From the NCBI RefSeq assembly GCF_014237835.1, contig NZ_JACJVI010000001.1:186001-250000 (forward strand): DNA of 64,000 nt. The letters are read 5' to 3'. Every line of letters starts with the position of its first letter. Within the stretch, counting starts at the first letter, position 1. This DNA comes from Rhizobium sp. AQ_MP (lineage in GTDB: Bacteria; Pseudomonadota; Alphaproteobacteria; Rhizobiales; Rhizobiaceae). Made by a program: the position numbers and the translations under genes. Under the pieces are notes generated by a model, which made no database searches, was not told where the DNA came from, and worked only from the letters and a program-made list of their open reading frames with translations. Positions 7,959 through 16,818 of this stretch are shown piece by piece.

Positions 7959-9484
7959 CAGAGGGACTCCAGAAACGTGATCAGGGCCTTGCGGTCCTTG
8001 GGGGTGGCGGCGGCGAAGGCATTGCGGGAGGCTTCTGCCTCGCCGCCATGCCAGAGAATGGCCTCGGTCAGGTTACGCGCCCGCCCGTCATGCAGGAAGA
8101 AGCTGTGGCCGCTGACCACCGGTGTGAGACCGATACCCCAGAGCGGCGGCGTGCGCCACTCCCGGCCGGTGGCATCGCCCACGGCCTGACCGTCGGCCAA
8201 ACCTTCGCCCATGTCATGCAACAGGAAATCGGAATAGGGCCAGATCAGCTGAAAGGCCTGTGCCTTGTTCTCGGCCTTGCGGCTGGTGACGAATTTCGGC
8301 CGGTGGCAAGCGATGCAGCCGCTCGCATAGAAGATTTCCTTGCCGCGCAGGACTTCTGCGTCCTCGACATCGCGGCGCTTCGGCACAGCGAGGTTCTTGG
8401 CATAGAAGGTCACGAGATCGAGCACAGGCGCTGGACCTTCGGTATCGCCGAGACGTGGCTGCACGCCGGTTGCGGCCTCAAGGCAGGCGGTCTGCTTCGC
8501 CGTGCAGTCGCCGAAATGCCTGGGATCATCGGGCGTCGATATCCCGATATCGCCGGCAAAGGCGCTGGAGCTCTGGTCACGCACCGAGGCGTTCTGCGCT
8601 TTCCAGCCGAAGCGGCCGAGCTTGATCTCGCCTGTGCGGTGGTCGCGGGCGCGGGCAGCGCGGCCGGATATCCCGTCACCATCAAGGTCGTCCGGATCGG
8701 CCAGCGCCCGGATATCCTCCTCCGGGATCGCCTCGATCAGGCCGAGCCCGATCATCGGATTGGCAATGCGGGGTGAAAGAACGGTCGTCGGATCGAGCGG
8801 GCCGTAACTCAGGTCGCTGACGGAATAGCTGGGGCGTCGTAGCATAACCGTCTCGCCGCCGGCCAGTGTCACCGGCTCCTCGGTATAGGTGATGACCATG
8901 CGCCCTTCGGCGGAGATGCCGGGAATGGCCTGGTCCTGCAGCTGGCCACCATAGACGGGGTCGGGCAGGGAGGCGATCTCCAGCCGCTCCAGCTCCGCCT
9001 TCTCCTCTGCCGTGGCGGCAGGGCGGGCGAGGCGGAAGAACATCGAAGTGTGGTCACGATCGCCCTCCGGCGGATGACCGCGGCCATCCTTCAGGTGACA
9101 GCTCTGGCAGGCGCGTGCGTTGTAGAGTGGACCAAGACCATCGGAGGCCTGGGTCGAGGACGGCGAAGAGACCCAGAGCTTGCGGAAAAGCGCATTGCCG
9201 AGCTTGAAATCCTGCTCTTCGGCAAAGGTGATGTTGGTCGAAAACTGCGAAAAGGCATCCTGGTTGACGCCATGGGTGGAGGTGCCCGCACCCCCCTGCA
9301 TCAGTTCGAAGGCCTCGGCCTTGCTGAAATCCTCTGCCGGCTTGGTGACGGCTGCAACGCGGGCGGCATCCTTGGTCGTCAGGTCGCCGCGCTGCGGGGC
9401 ATCATCCGCCGCAGCCAGCCCGGGCTGGGCGGCGACCACCAGCAGTGTCGCAAGGCTCAACGTGAAGAGGCGGGAGGATGTCAT
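7958..9484 (-). CDS. Di-haem c-type oxidoreductase (DUF1111, 'thiol oxidoreductase')
   Basis: The 508-residue protein starts MTSSRLFTLSLATLLVVAAQ, a Sec signal. It has two covalent haem motifs, CQSCH (residues 126-130) and CIACH (390-394), placing it in the periplasm. The C-terminal GHSFFLHDGRARNLTEAI segment with WHGGEAE is characteristic of the DUF1111 family and supplies further candidate haem-proximal residues. Family members are called thiol oxidoreductases, but a role in metal redox change during uptake fits the imelysin neighbours better. The gene follows the first imelysin by 45 bases and overlaps the second by one base. Confidence 0.92.
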   Translation of the reverse strand: MTSSRLFTLSLATLLVVAAQPGLAAADDAPQRGDLTTKDAARVAAVTKPAEDFSKAEAFELMQGGAGTSTHGVNQDAFSQFSTNITFAEEQDFKLGNALFRKLWVSSPSSTQASDGLGPLYNARACQSCHLKDGRGHPPEGDRDHTSMFFRLARPAATAEEKAELERLEIASLPDPVYGGQLQDQAIPGISAEGRMVITYTEEPVTLAGGETVMLRRPSYSVSDLSYGPLDPTTVLSPRIANPMIGLGLIEAIPEEDIRALADPDDLDGDGISGRAARARDHRTGEIKLGRFGWKAQNASVRDQSSSAFAGDIGISTPDDPRHFGDCTAKQTACLEAATGVQPRLGDTEGPAPVLDLVTFYAKNLAVPKRRDVEDAEVLRGKEIFYASGCIACHRPKFVTSRKAENKAQAFQLIWPYSDFLLHDMGEGLADGQAVGDATGREWRTPPLWGIGLTPVVSGHSFFLHDGRARNLTEAILWHGGEAEASRNAFAAATPKDRKALITFLESL

Positions 9485-9529
9485 CGGAGGATCGGGCCGC
9501 ATCCGGAAGATACGGCCCGCCTTTGCTGC

Positions 9530-10810
9530 TTACTGGAAGACCGCGCCGGGATTATCAAGGCTGTCGGAGCCTTCAAGCTCGATCGTGCCGAGATCCAGCG
9601 ACGCAATGACGCGCTGGATGGTCTGGGTCTGGTCGATCAACCCGTCGATGGCGGCCTGGACGGTGGCATTGCCCTCGGCATTGCCTTCGCCGATCATCTG
9701 GTCGTAGGCTTCCGTGGTCTTGGCACGCTCTGCCATCGCATTCATGGCATCAAGCGTCCTGTCGAGCTTGCCCTTCATTTCCGCGTTGAGTGCGGCATCC
9801 TTGGCAGCAACGAGTTCCGACAAAGACGGGCCGGTGAGCTTCGTTCCGTCGACGCGCGTGTATTCGCCGGTATAGGCGGATGCGATGCCGATCGCGTCGT
9901 TGAGATGCGAGGCATGGGTATTGTCAGAGAAGCAGTCATGCTCCTCTTCCGGGTCGTGCAGCAGAACGCCAAGCTTCATGCGCTCGCCGGCGAGTTCGCC
10001 ATAGGAGAGCGAGCCCATGCCGGTGAGCATGGCGGAAATGCCCTTCTTCTCGTCGGCGAGAACGGCTTTCGTTGCCTCGCCCTCGGGCGCCCAGGCAGCA
10101 ACCATCTCTTCAAGGTCCTGGACCAGAAGGGTGGAGGCAGCCTTCAGATAGGCCGCGCGGCGGTCGCAATTGCCATTGGTGCAATTGGCCGTGTCATAGT
10201 CGGTGTAGGGGCGATTGCCGGCGCCCGGACCGGTGCCGTTCAGATCCTGGCCCCAGAGCAGGAATTCGATGGCGTGATAGCCGGTCGCGACATTGGCCTC
10301 GACTTCGCCGGCTTCGTGCAGCGTTTCGGCGAGGAGTTGTGGCGTGATCTTGGAGGCGTCGACGTCTTCGCCATTGATCTTGATCTTCGGGTTGGCGATG
10401 ACGTTTGCCACGTAAAGCGCATTGCCGTCGCTTTCGGTGCCGTAAGCAGCATCGACGTAATCGATCAGGCCTTCATCCAGCGGCCAGGCATTCACCTTGC
10501 CTTCCCAATCATCGACGATTGGGTTGCCGAAGCGATAGACTTCCGTCTGCTGGTAGGGCACGCGGGCGGCGATCCAGGCTTCGCGGGCGGCCTTCAGCGT
10601 CTCGTCGCTCGGTTTGGCGATCAGCGCATCGATGGCGGCATCGAGCGCTTTGGCGGTCGAAAGCGCGTCCTGGAATTTTGCCTCGGCCAGCACGGTGTAA
10701 TGCGTCAGCACGTCCTTGGGCGTAGGTGCGGCGATGGCCGGGCCCGCGAAAATCGCAGCCGATGTGACGAGCAGCGCAATCGACGCGCCGATGACGGAAT
10801 TCCGGATCAT
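9530..10810 (-). CDS. Imelysin (M75) family periplasmic protein, first gene of operon
   Basis: The 426-residue product starts MIRNSVIGASIALLVTSAA with signal cleavage expected near AIAAP. The mature part has the imelysin signature GYHAIEFLLWGQDL (Gly177, His179, Glu182), RVPYQQTEVYRFGNPI, and a conserved DCFSDNTHASHLND segment that is typical of IrpA-like imelysins. These proteins are thought to bind iron in the periplasm. It is the first gene of a four-gene minus-strand operon. The start at 10808-10810 is chosen because it sits just before the signal peptide and has GGGAGACACC upstream. The large open frame on the opposite strand is a shadow. Confidence 0.9.
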   Translation of the reverse strand: MIRNSVIGASIALLVTSAAIFAGPAIAAPTPKDVLTHYTVLAEAKFQDALSTAKALDAAIDALIAKPSDETLKAAREAWIAARVPYQQTEVYRFGNPIVDDWEGKVNAWPLDEGLIDYVDAAYGTESDGNALYVANVIANPKIKINGEDVDASKITPQLLAETLHEAGEVEANVATGYHAIEFLLWGQDLNGTGPGAGNRPYTDYDTANCTNGNCDRRAAYLKAASTLLVQDLEEMVAAWAPEGEATKAVLADEKKGISAMLTGMGSLSYGELAGERMKLGVLLHDPEEEHDCFSDNTHASHLNDAIGIASAYTGEYTRVDGTKLTGPSLSELVAAKDAALNAEMKGKLDRTLDAMNAMAERAKTTEAYDQMIGEGNAEGNATVQAAIDGLIDQTQTIQRVIASLDLGTIELEGSDSLDNPGAVFQ

Positions 10811-10897
10811 GGTGTCTCCCTCCGGCGCGGACTGGGCGCCTCGATGTAAACGGACGGCCATGTCTTCGCGCAAAAAGAAACTGGTGTCAAACAGTCG

Positions 10898-10938
10898 AGT
10901 ATAACAAATAACGACCGTAATTGACTGCGATCAAGTCA
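10898..10938 (-). promoter_or_regulatory. Candidate promoter and operator of the imelysin operon
   Basis: On the minus strand a TATACT hexamer (10898-10903) lies about 90 bases before the imelysin start. A palindrome TGACT-N7-AGTCA (10922-10938) covers the expected -35 position and overlaps the stop codon of rsmB. The arrangement suggests a repressor site, but the palindrome does not match a Fur, Irr or RirA consensus that I can state with confidence. Confidence 0.3.
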
Positions 10939-12228
10939 GGTGGGCCGGCGCCGCATGCGGCAGAAGAAGAAGCCGTCGGTATCCATGCTCGCGGGGCTGA
11001 GGGTGACGGTCCTGCCATCGGCCGAGCGCGGCTTGGCAGCCGAAGCGCCGAAGAGGCGCGTCCAGTCCTCGACGACGGGAGCAATCTCGAATTGCGGATT
11101 GGCCTCGCAGAAAGCCTGGACCTGGCGATCGTTCTCTTCCGGCAGCACCGAGCAGGTGACGTAAAGCAGCGCGCCGCCTGGCTTGACGAAGGCAGAAGCC
11201 TCGGTCAGCGCCTCCTGCTGCTGGGTTATGCGCTCCTGCAGGTTTCGGTCGGTCAGGCGCCACTTCGTGTCGGGGCGGCGGCGCCATGTGCCGGTTCCGG
11301 TGCAGGGGGCATCAACCAGCACGGCGTCGCAACGCTCTCGAAGGCTTGCGAGCCCCTTGCTGCTGTCATGCACTTGCACGTTATGCGTACCCGCGCGCTT
11401 CAGCCGCTCGATGATTGGTGCGAGCCGCTTGCGGTCGGCGTCATAGGCATGCACCTGGCCCTTGTTGTTCATGGCAGCCGCCATGGCGAGCGTCTTGCCG
11501 CCGCCGCCGGCACAGAAATCCAGCACTTGGTCGCCTTCGCGTGGCGTCACCAGGTCGGCGACGATCTGGGAACCCTCGTCCTGCACCTCGAACCAGCCCT
11601 TCTGGAAGCTGAGTTCTGCCGTGACATTCGGGAGGCGTGACGGGCCTTCGCCGGCCGGCACGCGCATGCCAAAACGGGCGATGGGCGAGGCCTTGGCGCC
11701 GGAGCGATCGAGTGCCTTCAGCACCTTGTCCCGGTTGGCCTTCAGCGTGTTGACGCGCAGATCGAGCGTCGGGCGGGTGGCGAGTGCCTGAGCTTCGGCA
11801 AGCCAGTCGTCCCCGAAGGCCTGCTCGACGGAGGGCTGGACCCAGTCGGGAATGTCGCCCTGGACATGCAGCGGCGCATCCGAAAGGTCGCGGCTGGTAA
11901 AGGCCTGGACCTGGCTTTCCGAGAGCGGCGCGGGGGCAAAGTTGTCCCCTTCGAAATCCGCCTGCAGAGCCTCAAGGCTCATCCCCCACTGGCGCAACAG
12001 GACGGCCCAGCCGAGGGAATGGGCACTGTCGTCGTCCATCAGCCAGGCATGCGACAGCTTCATGCGCAGGGCGTCGTAGACGATATTGCCGATCGCCGCA
12101 CGGTCGCCGGAGCCGGCGAAACGATGCGACAGGCCCCAATCCTTGAGGGCATCGGCAACGGGACGGCGACGGGTCTCGATATCGTTCAAGACTTCGATCG
12201 CACCGGCAAGACGGCCGCCCAGGCGCAT
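10936..12228 (-). CDS. rsmB: 16S rRNA (cytosine-C5)-methyltransferase, RsmB/NOP family
   Basis: The 430-residue protein begins MRLGGRLAGAIEVLNDIETR and has a helical N-terminal NusB-like region followed by the RsmB catalytic fold. SAM binding is shown by VLDFCAGGGGKTLAMAA. The two catalytic cysteines lie in VDAPCTGTGTWRRRPD and YVTCSVLPEEN, as required for RNA m5C methyltransferases. An ATG two codons upstream (12234) is equally possible. It belongs to the RsmB/RsmF superfamily; methylation of C967 is inferred from closest resemblance. It stands alone, converging on nothing and running toward the imelysin promoter. Confidence 0.9.
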   Translation of the reverse strand: MRLGGRLAGAIEVLNDIETRRRPVADALKDWGLSHRFAGSGDRAAIGNIVYDALRMKLSHAWLMDDDSAHSLGWAVLLRQWGMSLEALQADFEGDNFAPAPLSESQVQAFTSRDLSDAPLHVQGDIPDWVQPSVEQAFGDDWLAEAQALATRPTLDLRVNTLKANRDKVLKALDRSGAKASPIARFGMRVPAGEGPSRLPNVTAELSFQKGWFEVQDEGSQIVADLVTPREGDQVLDFCAGGGGKTLAMAAAMNNKGQVHAYDADRKRLAPIIERLKRAGTHNVQVHDSSKGLASLRERCDAVLVDAPCTGTGTWRRRPDTKWRLTDRNLQERITQQQEALTEASAFVKPGGALLYVTCSVLPEENDRQVQAFCEANPQFEIAPVVEDWTRLFGASAAKPRSADGRTVTLSPASMDTDGFFFCRMRRRPT

Positions 12229-12330
12229 GGTCATTCTCCTCTGAAAGAAGAGAGCGTGGTAACGGCGATCAGGGGCAAGAGCAAGCGTCTAAAGCCATCA
12301 AGCGAGCACCGTTCCAGAAAGGGTCGGCGA

Positions 12331-12693
12331 TCAGCCGATGATCTCGTAGCAGACCTTGGCATGGCCCGAGCGGATCATGCCGATGTTCTGCGCGGCGGCC
12401 TTGGAGAGATCGAGCACGCGGCCGCGGATGAAGGGGCCGCGGTCGTTGATGCGGACGACGACGCTCTTGCCGCTTCGCGAGTTGGTGACCTTCACCTTGG
12501 TGCCGAAGGGCAGCGTCTTGTGGGCGGCAGTCATCTTGGCCGGGTTCATGCGTTCACCGGAGGCGGTCTTCGAATGCAGGGCATACCAGGAAGCGCCGCC
12601 GCAGGAAGACTTGGCATTTGCACTATGGGGCGCGAAAGCACAGAGTGCAGCAATAGTTGCAGCGGTGAAAATAGAGCGTCCGGTGATCGTCAA
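12331..12693 (-). CDS. Septal ring lytic transglycosylase RlpA-like (DPBB) exported protein
   Basis: The 120-residue protein is read from a TTG at 12691-12693. That codon is preceded by AGGGA with 8-base spacing, and the protein then starts directly with a signal peptide ([16 protein letters not shown] ending SANA). The in-frame ATG 30 codons upstream would put a charged, unlike-coding stretch before the signal. The mature part is one double-psi beta-barrel: [32 protein letters not shown] and [10 protein letters not shown] followed by LDLSKAAA, where the Asp of NDRGP is the conserved acidic residue. No SPOR domain is present, so it is a short RlpA-type protein acting on peptidoglycan in the periplasm. 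Confidence 0.88.
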   Translation of the reverse strand: MTITGRSIFTAATIAALCAFAPHSANAKSSCGGASWYALHSKTASGERMNPAKMTAAHKTLPFGTKVKVTNSRSGKSVVVRINDRGPFIRGRVLDLSKAAAQNIGMIRSGHAKVCYEIIG

Positions 12694-12758
12694 GTTATAC
12701 GTCCCTAGTCGTTGACACGAGTGGTTTTTTGCGTGCCGACGCCTAGGCAGGGTCAAAA

Positions 12759-12776
12759 ATGGCAAAAAAGTGCCAT
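12759..12776. promoter_or_regulatory. Palindrome upstream of the RlpA-like gene
   Basis: ATGGCA at 12759-12764 and TGCCAT at 12771-12776 form a perfect inverted repeat around an A-rich 6-base centre, 65-83 bases upstream of the TTG start. It could be an operator. The GG-to-GC distance is 11, one base short of a sigma-54 promoter, so I do not call it that. Confidence 0.3.
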
Positions 12777-13063
12777 TATGCAATCACGAAAAGCTACAAT
12801 ACGTAACATATGTGATGAAGATCAGCAGGATGTTTACCTTGATCAATCATGAATTTTTGAGAAAAATCGTTTGATTCCATGAGTCTTCACGGAATGAAAA
12901 ACTTCTGATCGAGCGTTTGCAGGCGATCACGGAATCGCTGGAGAAAAATTTTCCTTTGCTGCCCAATTTCACGCCCCATTTGTGTTTTGAAAGCGGCGAG
13001 AGCCTATATTCTCCCGGCTCTTCTCAAGGCTTGCCGCAAAGTTTGACCCCGTGGAACGCCTTC

Positions 13064-13945
13064 CTAGGCCTTCTGGTTCCAGCTGCCGGACCCAAGTAGA
13101 TCCACCAAGGACATATGGTAATTCGGGTACTGGAAGTTGAATCCGAGTGCCTTGATCTTGGCGTTCGAAACGCGCTTGTTCTCGCCATAGAAGGAGCGTG
13201 CCATGGGGGTCAGATCGGCGGTCTCGAAAGGCTGCTCCGGCGGCGCCTCCATGCTCATTAGACGGGCGGCTTCGGTCACCACGTCCTGGGGCGGAGAGGG
13301 CAGGTCGTCGGTGACATTGAAGATCCCGGGGGTCCTGGGCGCGGCCAGGAAGGCGGTCGCCGACGCGATGTCCTCGACCCGGATCCGGTTAAACACCTGG
13401 TCCTTCTTCACCAGTCGCCGTGCGGTTCCGTTGGCAAGGTTCATGAAGGTATTGCGACCGGGACCGTAGATACCGGAAAGACGCAGGATCGCGAGCGGCA
13501 GGCCGGCACGCGCCGCAACCACCTGCCAGGCCTGCTCGGCCTCCACCCGCTCGACCGAGCGCACAGAGACCGGCTTCAATTCCGTATCCTCATTGACCCA
13601 GGCGCCGTGATGATCGCCATAGACCCCGACGGTCGAGAGATAGGCGATCCATTCGAGTTTCGGCATGAGGACCTTGATGCCCGCCTGACCGCAGAGCCGG
13701 ATCAGCGGGTCGCCTTCGCTGCCGGGCGCAATCGACTGGACGAGGTGAGTGGTTTCCGCAAGCTCTGCCAGCAGAGTATCGGTGAGGCTTGTGCCGTCGA
13801 AGAGGAAAGGCCGGATGCCGGCGTCTTCGAGCCCCTTGCCCTTTTCGGCGCTGCGTGTCGTGCCGGCGACGGATGCGCCTTGATCATGGAGCAGCCTGCC
13901 GATCGCCTTGCCCGAATAACCCGCTCCGAAAATCATCACACGCAT
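13064..13945 (-). CDS. NAD(P)-dependent epimerase/dehydratase-like SDR protein (YeeZ-like)
   Basis: The 293-residue extended SDR protein begins MRVMIFGAGYSGKAIGRLL, a Rossmann GxGYxGxxxG motif. YLSTVGVYGDHHGAWVNEDT provides the Ser/Tyr region of the short-chain dehydrogenase fold, and LRLSGIYGPGRNTF is the usual following strand. The sequence resembles YeeZ and related uncharacterised reductases more than sugar epimerases. Its substrate is unknown. It follows queG by 3 bases on the same strand and is probably translated from the same message. Confidence 0.85.
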   Translation of the reverse strand: MRVMIFGAGYSGKAIGRLLHDQGASVAGTTRSAEKGKGLEDAGIRPFLFDGTSLTDTLLAELAETTHLVQSIAPGSEGDPLIRLCGQAGIKVLMPKLEWIAYLSTVGVYGDHHGAWVNEDTELKPVSVRSVERVEAEQAWQVVAARAGLPLAILRLSGIYGPGRNTFMNLANGTARRLVKKDQVFNRIRVEDIASATAFLAAPRTPGIFNVTDDLPSPPQDVVTEAARLMSMEAPPEQPFETADLTPMARSFYGENKRVSNAKIKALGFNFQYPNYHMSLVDLLGSGSWNQKA

Positions 13946-13948
13946 GCG

Positions 13949-15103
13949 TCAGCTCTCCGTCATCCATTCCTGTCGGACATGCTCGTCCGTTTCTTGTTCC
14001 AGATGCTCCGCCCGGAGCCTTATGAAGTCTGGCCCCAGCAGAAGCCGCGATAATGCCCAGACCGCCATGCCGCGCACATCGGCCGAGACGTCCGTCAGCA
14101 GTGCGACACAGGCCGGCGCCAGATCGGGCAATCCGGAATTGCCGGCCGCAATCAGCACGTTGCGCACGAAACGGTCCCGCCCGATCCGCTTGACCGGCGA
14201 GCCGCTGAAATAGGTGCGGAAGGCCGGATCGTCCAGCGTCAGGAAGGAGGCGATGTCGGGTGCTTTCAGGTCCTCGCGCGCGACGAGCTTCATCTCCCGG
14301 GCCGAAGCCGCAAACTTGTTCCAGGGACAGGCCGCAAGACAGTCGTCGCAGCCATAGATGCGGTTGCCGAATGCCGGACGCAGAGCCCGGTCGATCTGTC
14401 CCTTGTGTTCGATCGTGAGATAGGAAATGCAGCGTCGCGCATCGATCTGGTAGGGAGCCGGGAAGGCGTCCGTCGGGCAGGCGTCGAGACAGGCCCGGCA
14501 CGATCCGCAGTGGTCACGCTCAGGGGTGTCGATCTCAAGCTCGGCTGTGGTGAACAGGCTGCCGAGGAAGAGCCAGGAGCCAAAGTCGCGGCTGACGAGA
14601 TTGGTGTGTTTGCCTTGCCAGCCGAGCCCGGCGGCAGCGGCCAGCGGCTTCTCCATGACGGGTGCGGTATCGACGAAGACCTTGACGTCCTCACCCGCAC
14701 GCGCGGCAAAGCGCGTCGCCACTTCCTTCAGGCGCCCCTTGATGACATCATGATAGTCGCGGTTGCGGGCATACACGGAGATTGCAGCTTTATCGGTCTG
14801 CGACTGCAAAAGCCGCGGATCCTCGTCAGGTCCATAATTCATGCCGAACATGACGATGGAGCGGACATCCGGCCAGAGCACGCGCGGATTGGCGCGGCGA
14901 TCCCTGGTTTCTTCCATCCAGGTCATGGTGCCGTGACGACCGGCCTCAAGGAAGGTTTCAAGCCTTGCTGGAGCCTCGGGGATCGCGTCCGGCAGCGTGA
15001 TGCGACAGAGATCGAAGCCCTGTGCTTCCGCCTCCTGCCGCAAGAAGCGTGTGAGGTCTGCCCGCCGCTTCCGGATCTTCATGTCGATCTGCGGCTCGTC
15101 CAT
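13949..15103 (-). CDS. queG: Epoxyqueuosine reductase
   Basis: The 384-residue protein begins MDEPQIDMKIRKRRADLTRF and reduces epoxyqueuosine to queuosine in tRNA, using a cobalamin and two 4Fe-4S clusters. The ferredoxin motifs are CGSCRACLDACPTDAF and CDDCLAACPWNKF, and VDTAPVMEKPLAAAAGLGWQ carries the catalytic Asp and the cobalamin-site region. A C-terminal HEAT-like tail (VRGMAVWALSRLL) is present, as in full-length QueG. The longer open frame upstream runs into the GST gene and is not used. It lies between the GST gene and the YeeZ-like gene in one minus-strand run. Confidence 0.95.
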   Translation of the reverse strand: MDEPQIDMKIRKRRADLTRFLRQEAEAQGFDLCRITLPDAIPEAPARLETFLEAGRHGTMTWMEETRDRRANPRVLWPDVRSIVMFGMNYGPDEDPRLLQSQTDKAAISVYARNRDYHDVIKGRLKEVATRFAARAGEDVKVFVDTAPVMEKPLAAAAGLGWQGKHTNLVSRDFGSWLFLGSLFTTAELEIDTPERDHCGSCRACLDACPTDAFPAPYQIDARRCISYLTIEHKGQIDRALRPAFGNRIYGCDDCLAACPWNKFAASAREMKLVAREDLKAPDIASFLTLDDPAFRTYFSGSPVKRIGRDRFVRNVLIAAGNSGLPDLAPACVALLTDVSADVRGMAVWALSRLLLGPDFIRLRAEHLEQETDEHVRQEWMTES

Positions 15104-15114
15104 GGCGGTGTCAG

Positions 15115-15807
15115 TCAGAAGTCGAGGTCGGCGTAATGCGAGACCGGCGTGATGCCGCGCACCCGCTCGGTCAAGAGCGGGCGGAAGGAGGGGCGCGACT
15201 TGATGCGTTGGTACCATTCCTTGGCGACCGGGAATTCGTTCCAGTCGATCTCGCCGAGATAATCGAGAACGGAGACGGCCGCTGCCGCAGACAGGTCGGC
15301 ATAGCTGAGTCGCTCTCCGGCGATCCACTGGCGCGAGCCCGACAGCCAGGTGAGGTATTTCATGTGGTGGCGGATGTTCGAGCGCGCGGTGCGCAACACC
15401 TTCGAGTCGGGCGCGCCACCGCCGAGACCGTTGGGGATGATCAGCTTGTGCACGCGCTCGCGCACCAGCGGTTTCGTCACGTCCTGCTCCATCTTCTGCA
15501 GGAACCATTCCGTCAGTCGGCGGATCTCGGCGCGCTGGAACGGGTCTTCGGCAAAGAGGCGCCGGTCGCGCTTCAAGACGCCATGCGTCTCATCGATGAA
15601 TTCCGAGATCACGAAGGGGCCGCAAAGCGCCCTCATGCTGTCGTCGACATAGACGGGCAGGGTGCCGGCCGGGTTGAAGGCGAGGAACTCCTTGCGCTTC
15701 TCCCAGGTCTGTTCTTCCACCAGATCCGTCTGGAAGCCGTATTCGGACAGGACCAGACGAATGAAACGGGACGCGGTGGACATCGTGTGATGATACAGGG
15801 TCGGCAT
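15115..15807 (-). CDS. Glutathione S-transferase family protein
   Basis: The 230-residue protein has an N-terminal thioredoxin-like domain (MPTLYHHTMSTASRFIRLVL) with the cis-Pro turn in FNPAGTLPVYVDD, and an all-helical C-terminal domain with GERLSYADLSAAAAVSVLDY, the conserved N-capping motif of GSTs. The Ser/Thr-containing MSTASR segment is at the glutathione-activating position. The substrate is unknown. It ends 11 bases before queG and probably leads the GST-queG-YeeZ-like run. Confidence 0.88.
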   Translation of the reverse strand: MPTLYHHTMSTASRFIRLVLSEYGFQTDLVEEQTWEKRKEFLAFNPAGTLPVYVDDSMRALCGPFVISEFIDETHGVLKRDRRLFAEDPFQRAEIRRLTEWFLQKMEQDVTKPLVRERVHKLIIPNGLGGGAPDSKVLRTARSNIRHHMKYLTWLSGSRQWIAGERLSYADLSAAAAVSVLDYLGEIDWNEFPVAKEWYQRIKSRPSFRPLLTERVRGITPVSHYADLDF

Positions 15808-15948
15808 CGGAACTCGGATTCTCGGATTTTTCAGTGGCCGCGACGCAGGCTGTCTAAGCGGCTGGTCATCAGCGCGGCTTCCAAGCTATAGGGTTTCGGC
15901 CCCCGCAATACAAGCAAATCACTTTGCCTTCCCCTAGAAGGAGACCTC

Positions 15949-16755
15949 ATGGAAGATCAATCCATTATCAGCGCGCTCGTGCTCGGCATAATCGAAGGCC
16001 TGACCGAGTTCGTGCCGGTGTCGTCCACTGCGCATGTGCTACTGGCCGGCCATTTCCTCGGCTTCGAATCGCCCGGCAACACCTTTGCGGTTCTCATCCA
16101 GTTGGGCGCAATCCTCGCCATCCTGAGCGTCTACTTCGCCAAGCTGCTCCAGATCGCGCTGTCGCTGCCGACGAGCGCTGAGAGCCGGCGCTTCGTCGGC
16201 GCCGTGCTTCTGGGCTTCCTGCCGGCCGCTGTGATCGGCGCGCTGGCCCACGACTTCATCAAGACGGTGCTTTTCGAAACCCCCATGTTGATCTGCGTCG
16301 TGCTGATCCTCGGCGGCTTTGTCCTGCTATGGATCGACCGCCTGCCGCTGAAGCCGAAATATCACGACGTCACCGAGTATCCGCTGTCGCTTGCGCTGAA
16401 GATCGGCTTTTGCCAATGCGTGGCCATGATCCCGGGTACTTCGCGTTCGGGTGCCACCATCGTCGGCGCGTTGTTGCTCGGCGCCGACAAGCGCTCGGCG
16501 GCGGAGTTTTCCTTCTTCCTCGCCATGCCGACCATGCTCGGCGCCTTCACGCTCGACCTCTACAAGAACCGTAACGCGCTGACCTTCGATGACACCATGA
16601 TCATCGCCATCGGCTTCGTGGCTGCCTTTGTCTCGGCGCTCTTCGTTGTCAGGGGGCTATTGAATTTCATTTCGAAGCGAGGCTATGCGCCCTTCGCCTG
16701 GTGGCGCATCGCCGTCGGCATGGCCGGCCTTGTCGGACTTTTGATCTTCGGCTGA
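15949..16755 (+). CDS. uppP: Undecaprenyl-diphosphatase
   Basis: The 268-residue membrane protein dephosphorylates undecaprenyl pyrophosphate to recycle the lipid carrier for peptidoglycan and O-antigen synthesis. The first family motif is [14 protein letters not shown] near the N-terminus, with the catalytic Glu residues. The second is [15 protein letters not shown], the pyrophosphate-binding PGTSRS motif. About eight hydrophobic segments are visible. The start ATG is preceded by AAGGAGACCTC. It is a single plus-strand gene closed by a strong terminator. Confidence 0.97.
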   Translation: MEDQSIISALVLGIIEGLTEFVPVSSTAHVLLAGHFLGFESPGNTFAVLIQLGAILAILSVYFAKLLQIALSLPTSAESRRFVGAVLLGFLPAAVIGALAHDFIKTVLFETPMLICVVLILGGFVLLWIDRLPLKPKYHDVTEYPLSLALKIGFCQCVAMIPGTSRSGATIVGALLLGADKRSAAEFSFFLAMPTMLGAFTLDLYKNRNALTFDDTMIIAIGFVAAFVSALFVVRGLLNFISKRGYAPFAWWRIAVGMAGLVGLLIFG

Positions 16756-16774
16756 GGCCGACAGATCAGAGGCA

Positions 16775-16807
16775 AGAAAAAAGGCTGTCCCGAGGGGCAG
16801 CCTTTTT
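16775..16807. terminator. Bidirectional intrinsic terminator after uppP
   Basis: An A-run and AAGGCTG with CCC (16777-16791) pair with GGGG-CAGCCTTTTT (16794-16806) in a long stem with a small loop, flanked by A and T runs. It serves uppP and the convergent small exported-protein gene. Confidence 0.85.
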
Positions 16808-16818
16808 GATTTGGGAAA

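Noticed and set aside
9050..10849. 599-codon plus-strand frame opposite the first imelysin and the di-haem gene
   Set aside because: Both minus-strand genes have signal peptides and family motifs; this frame has none.
12759..12776. Sigma-54 promoter before the RlpA-like gene
   Set aside because: GG and GC are 11 bases apart instead of 12 and the TTGC half is missing.
12917..13099. 60-codon plus-strand frame between the RlpA-like and YeeZ-like genes
   Set aside because: No ribosome-binding site, low coding character, and it runs into the minus-strand gene.
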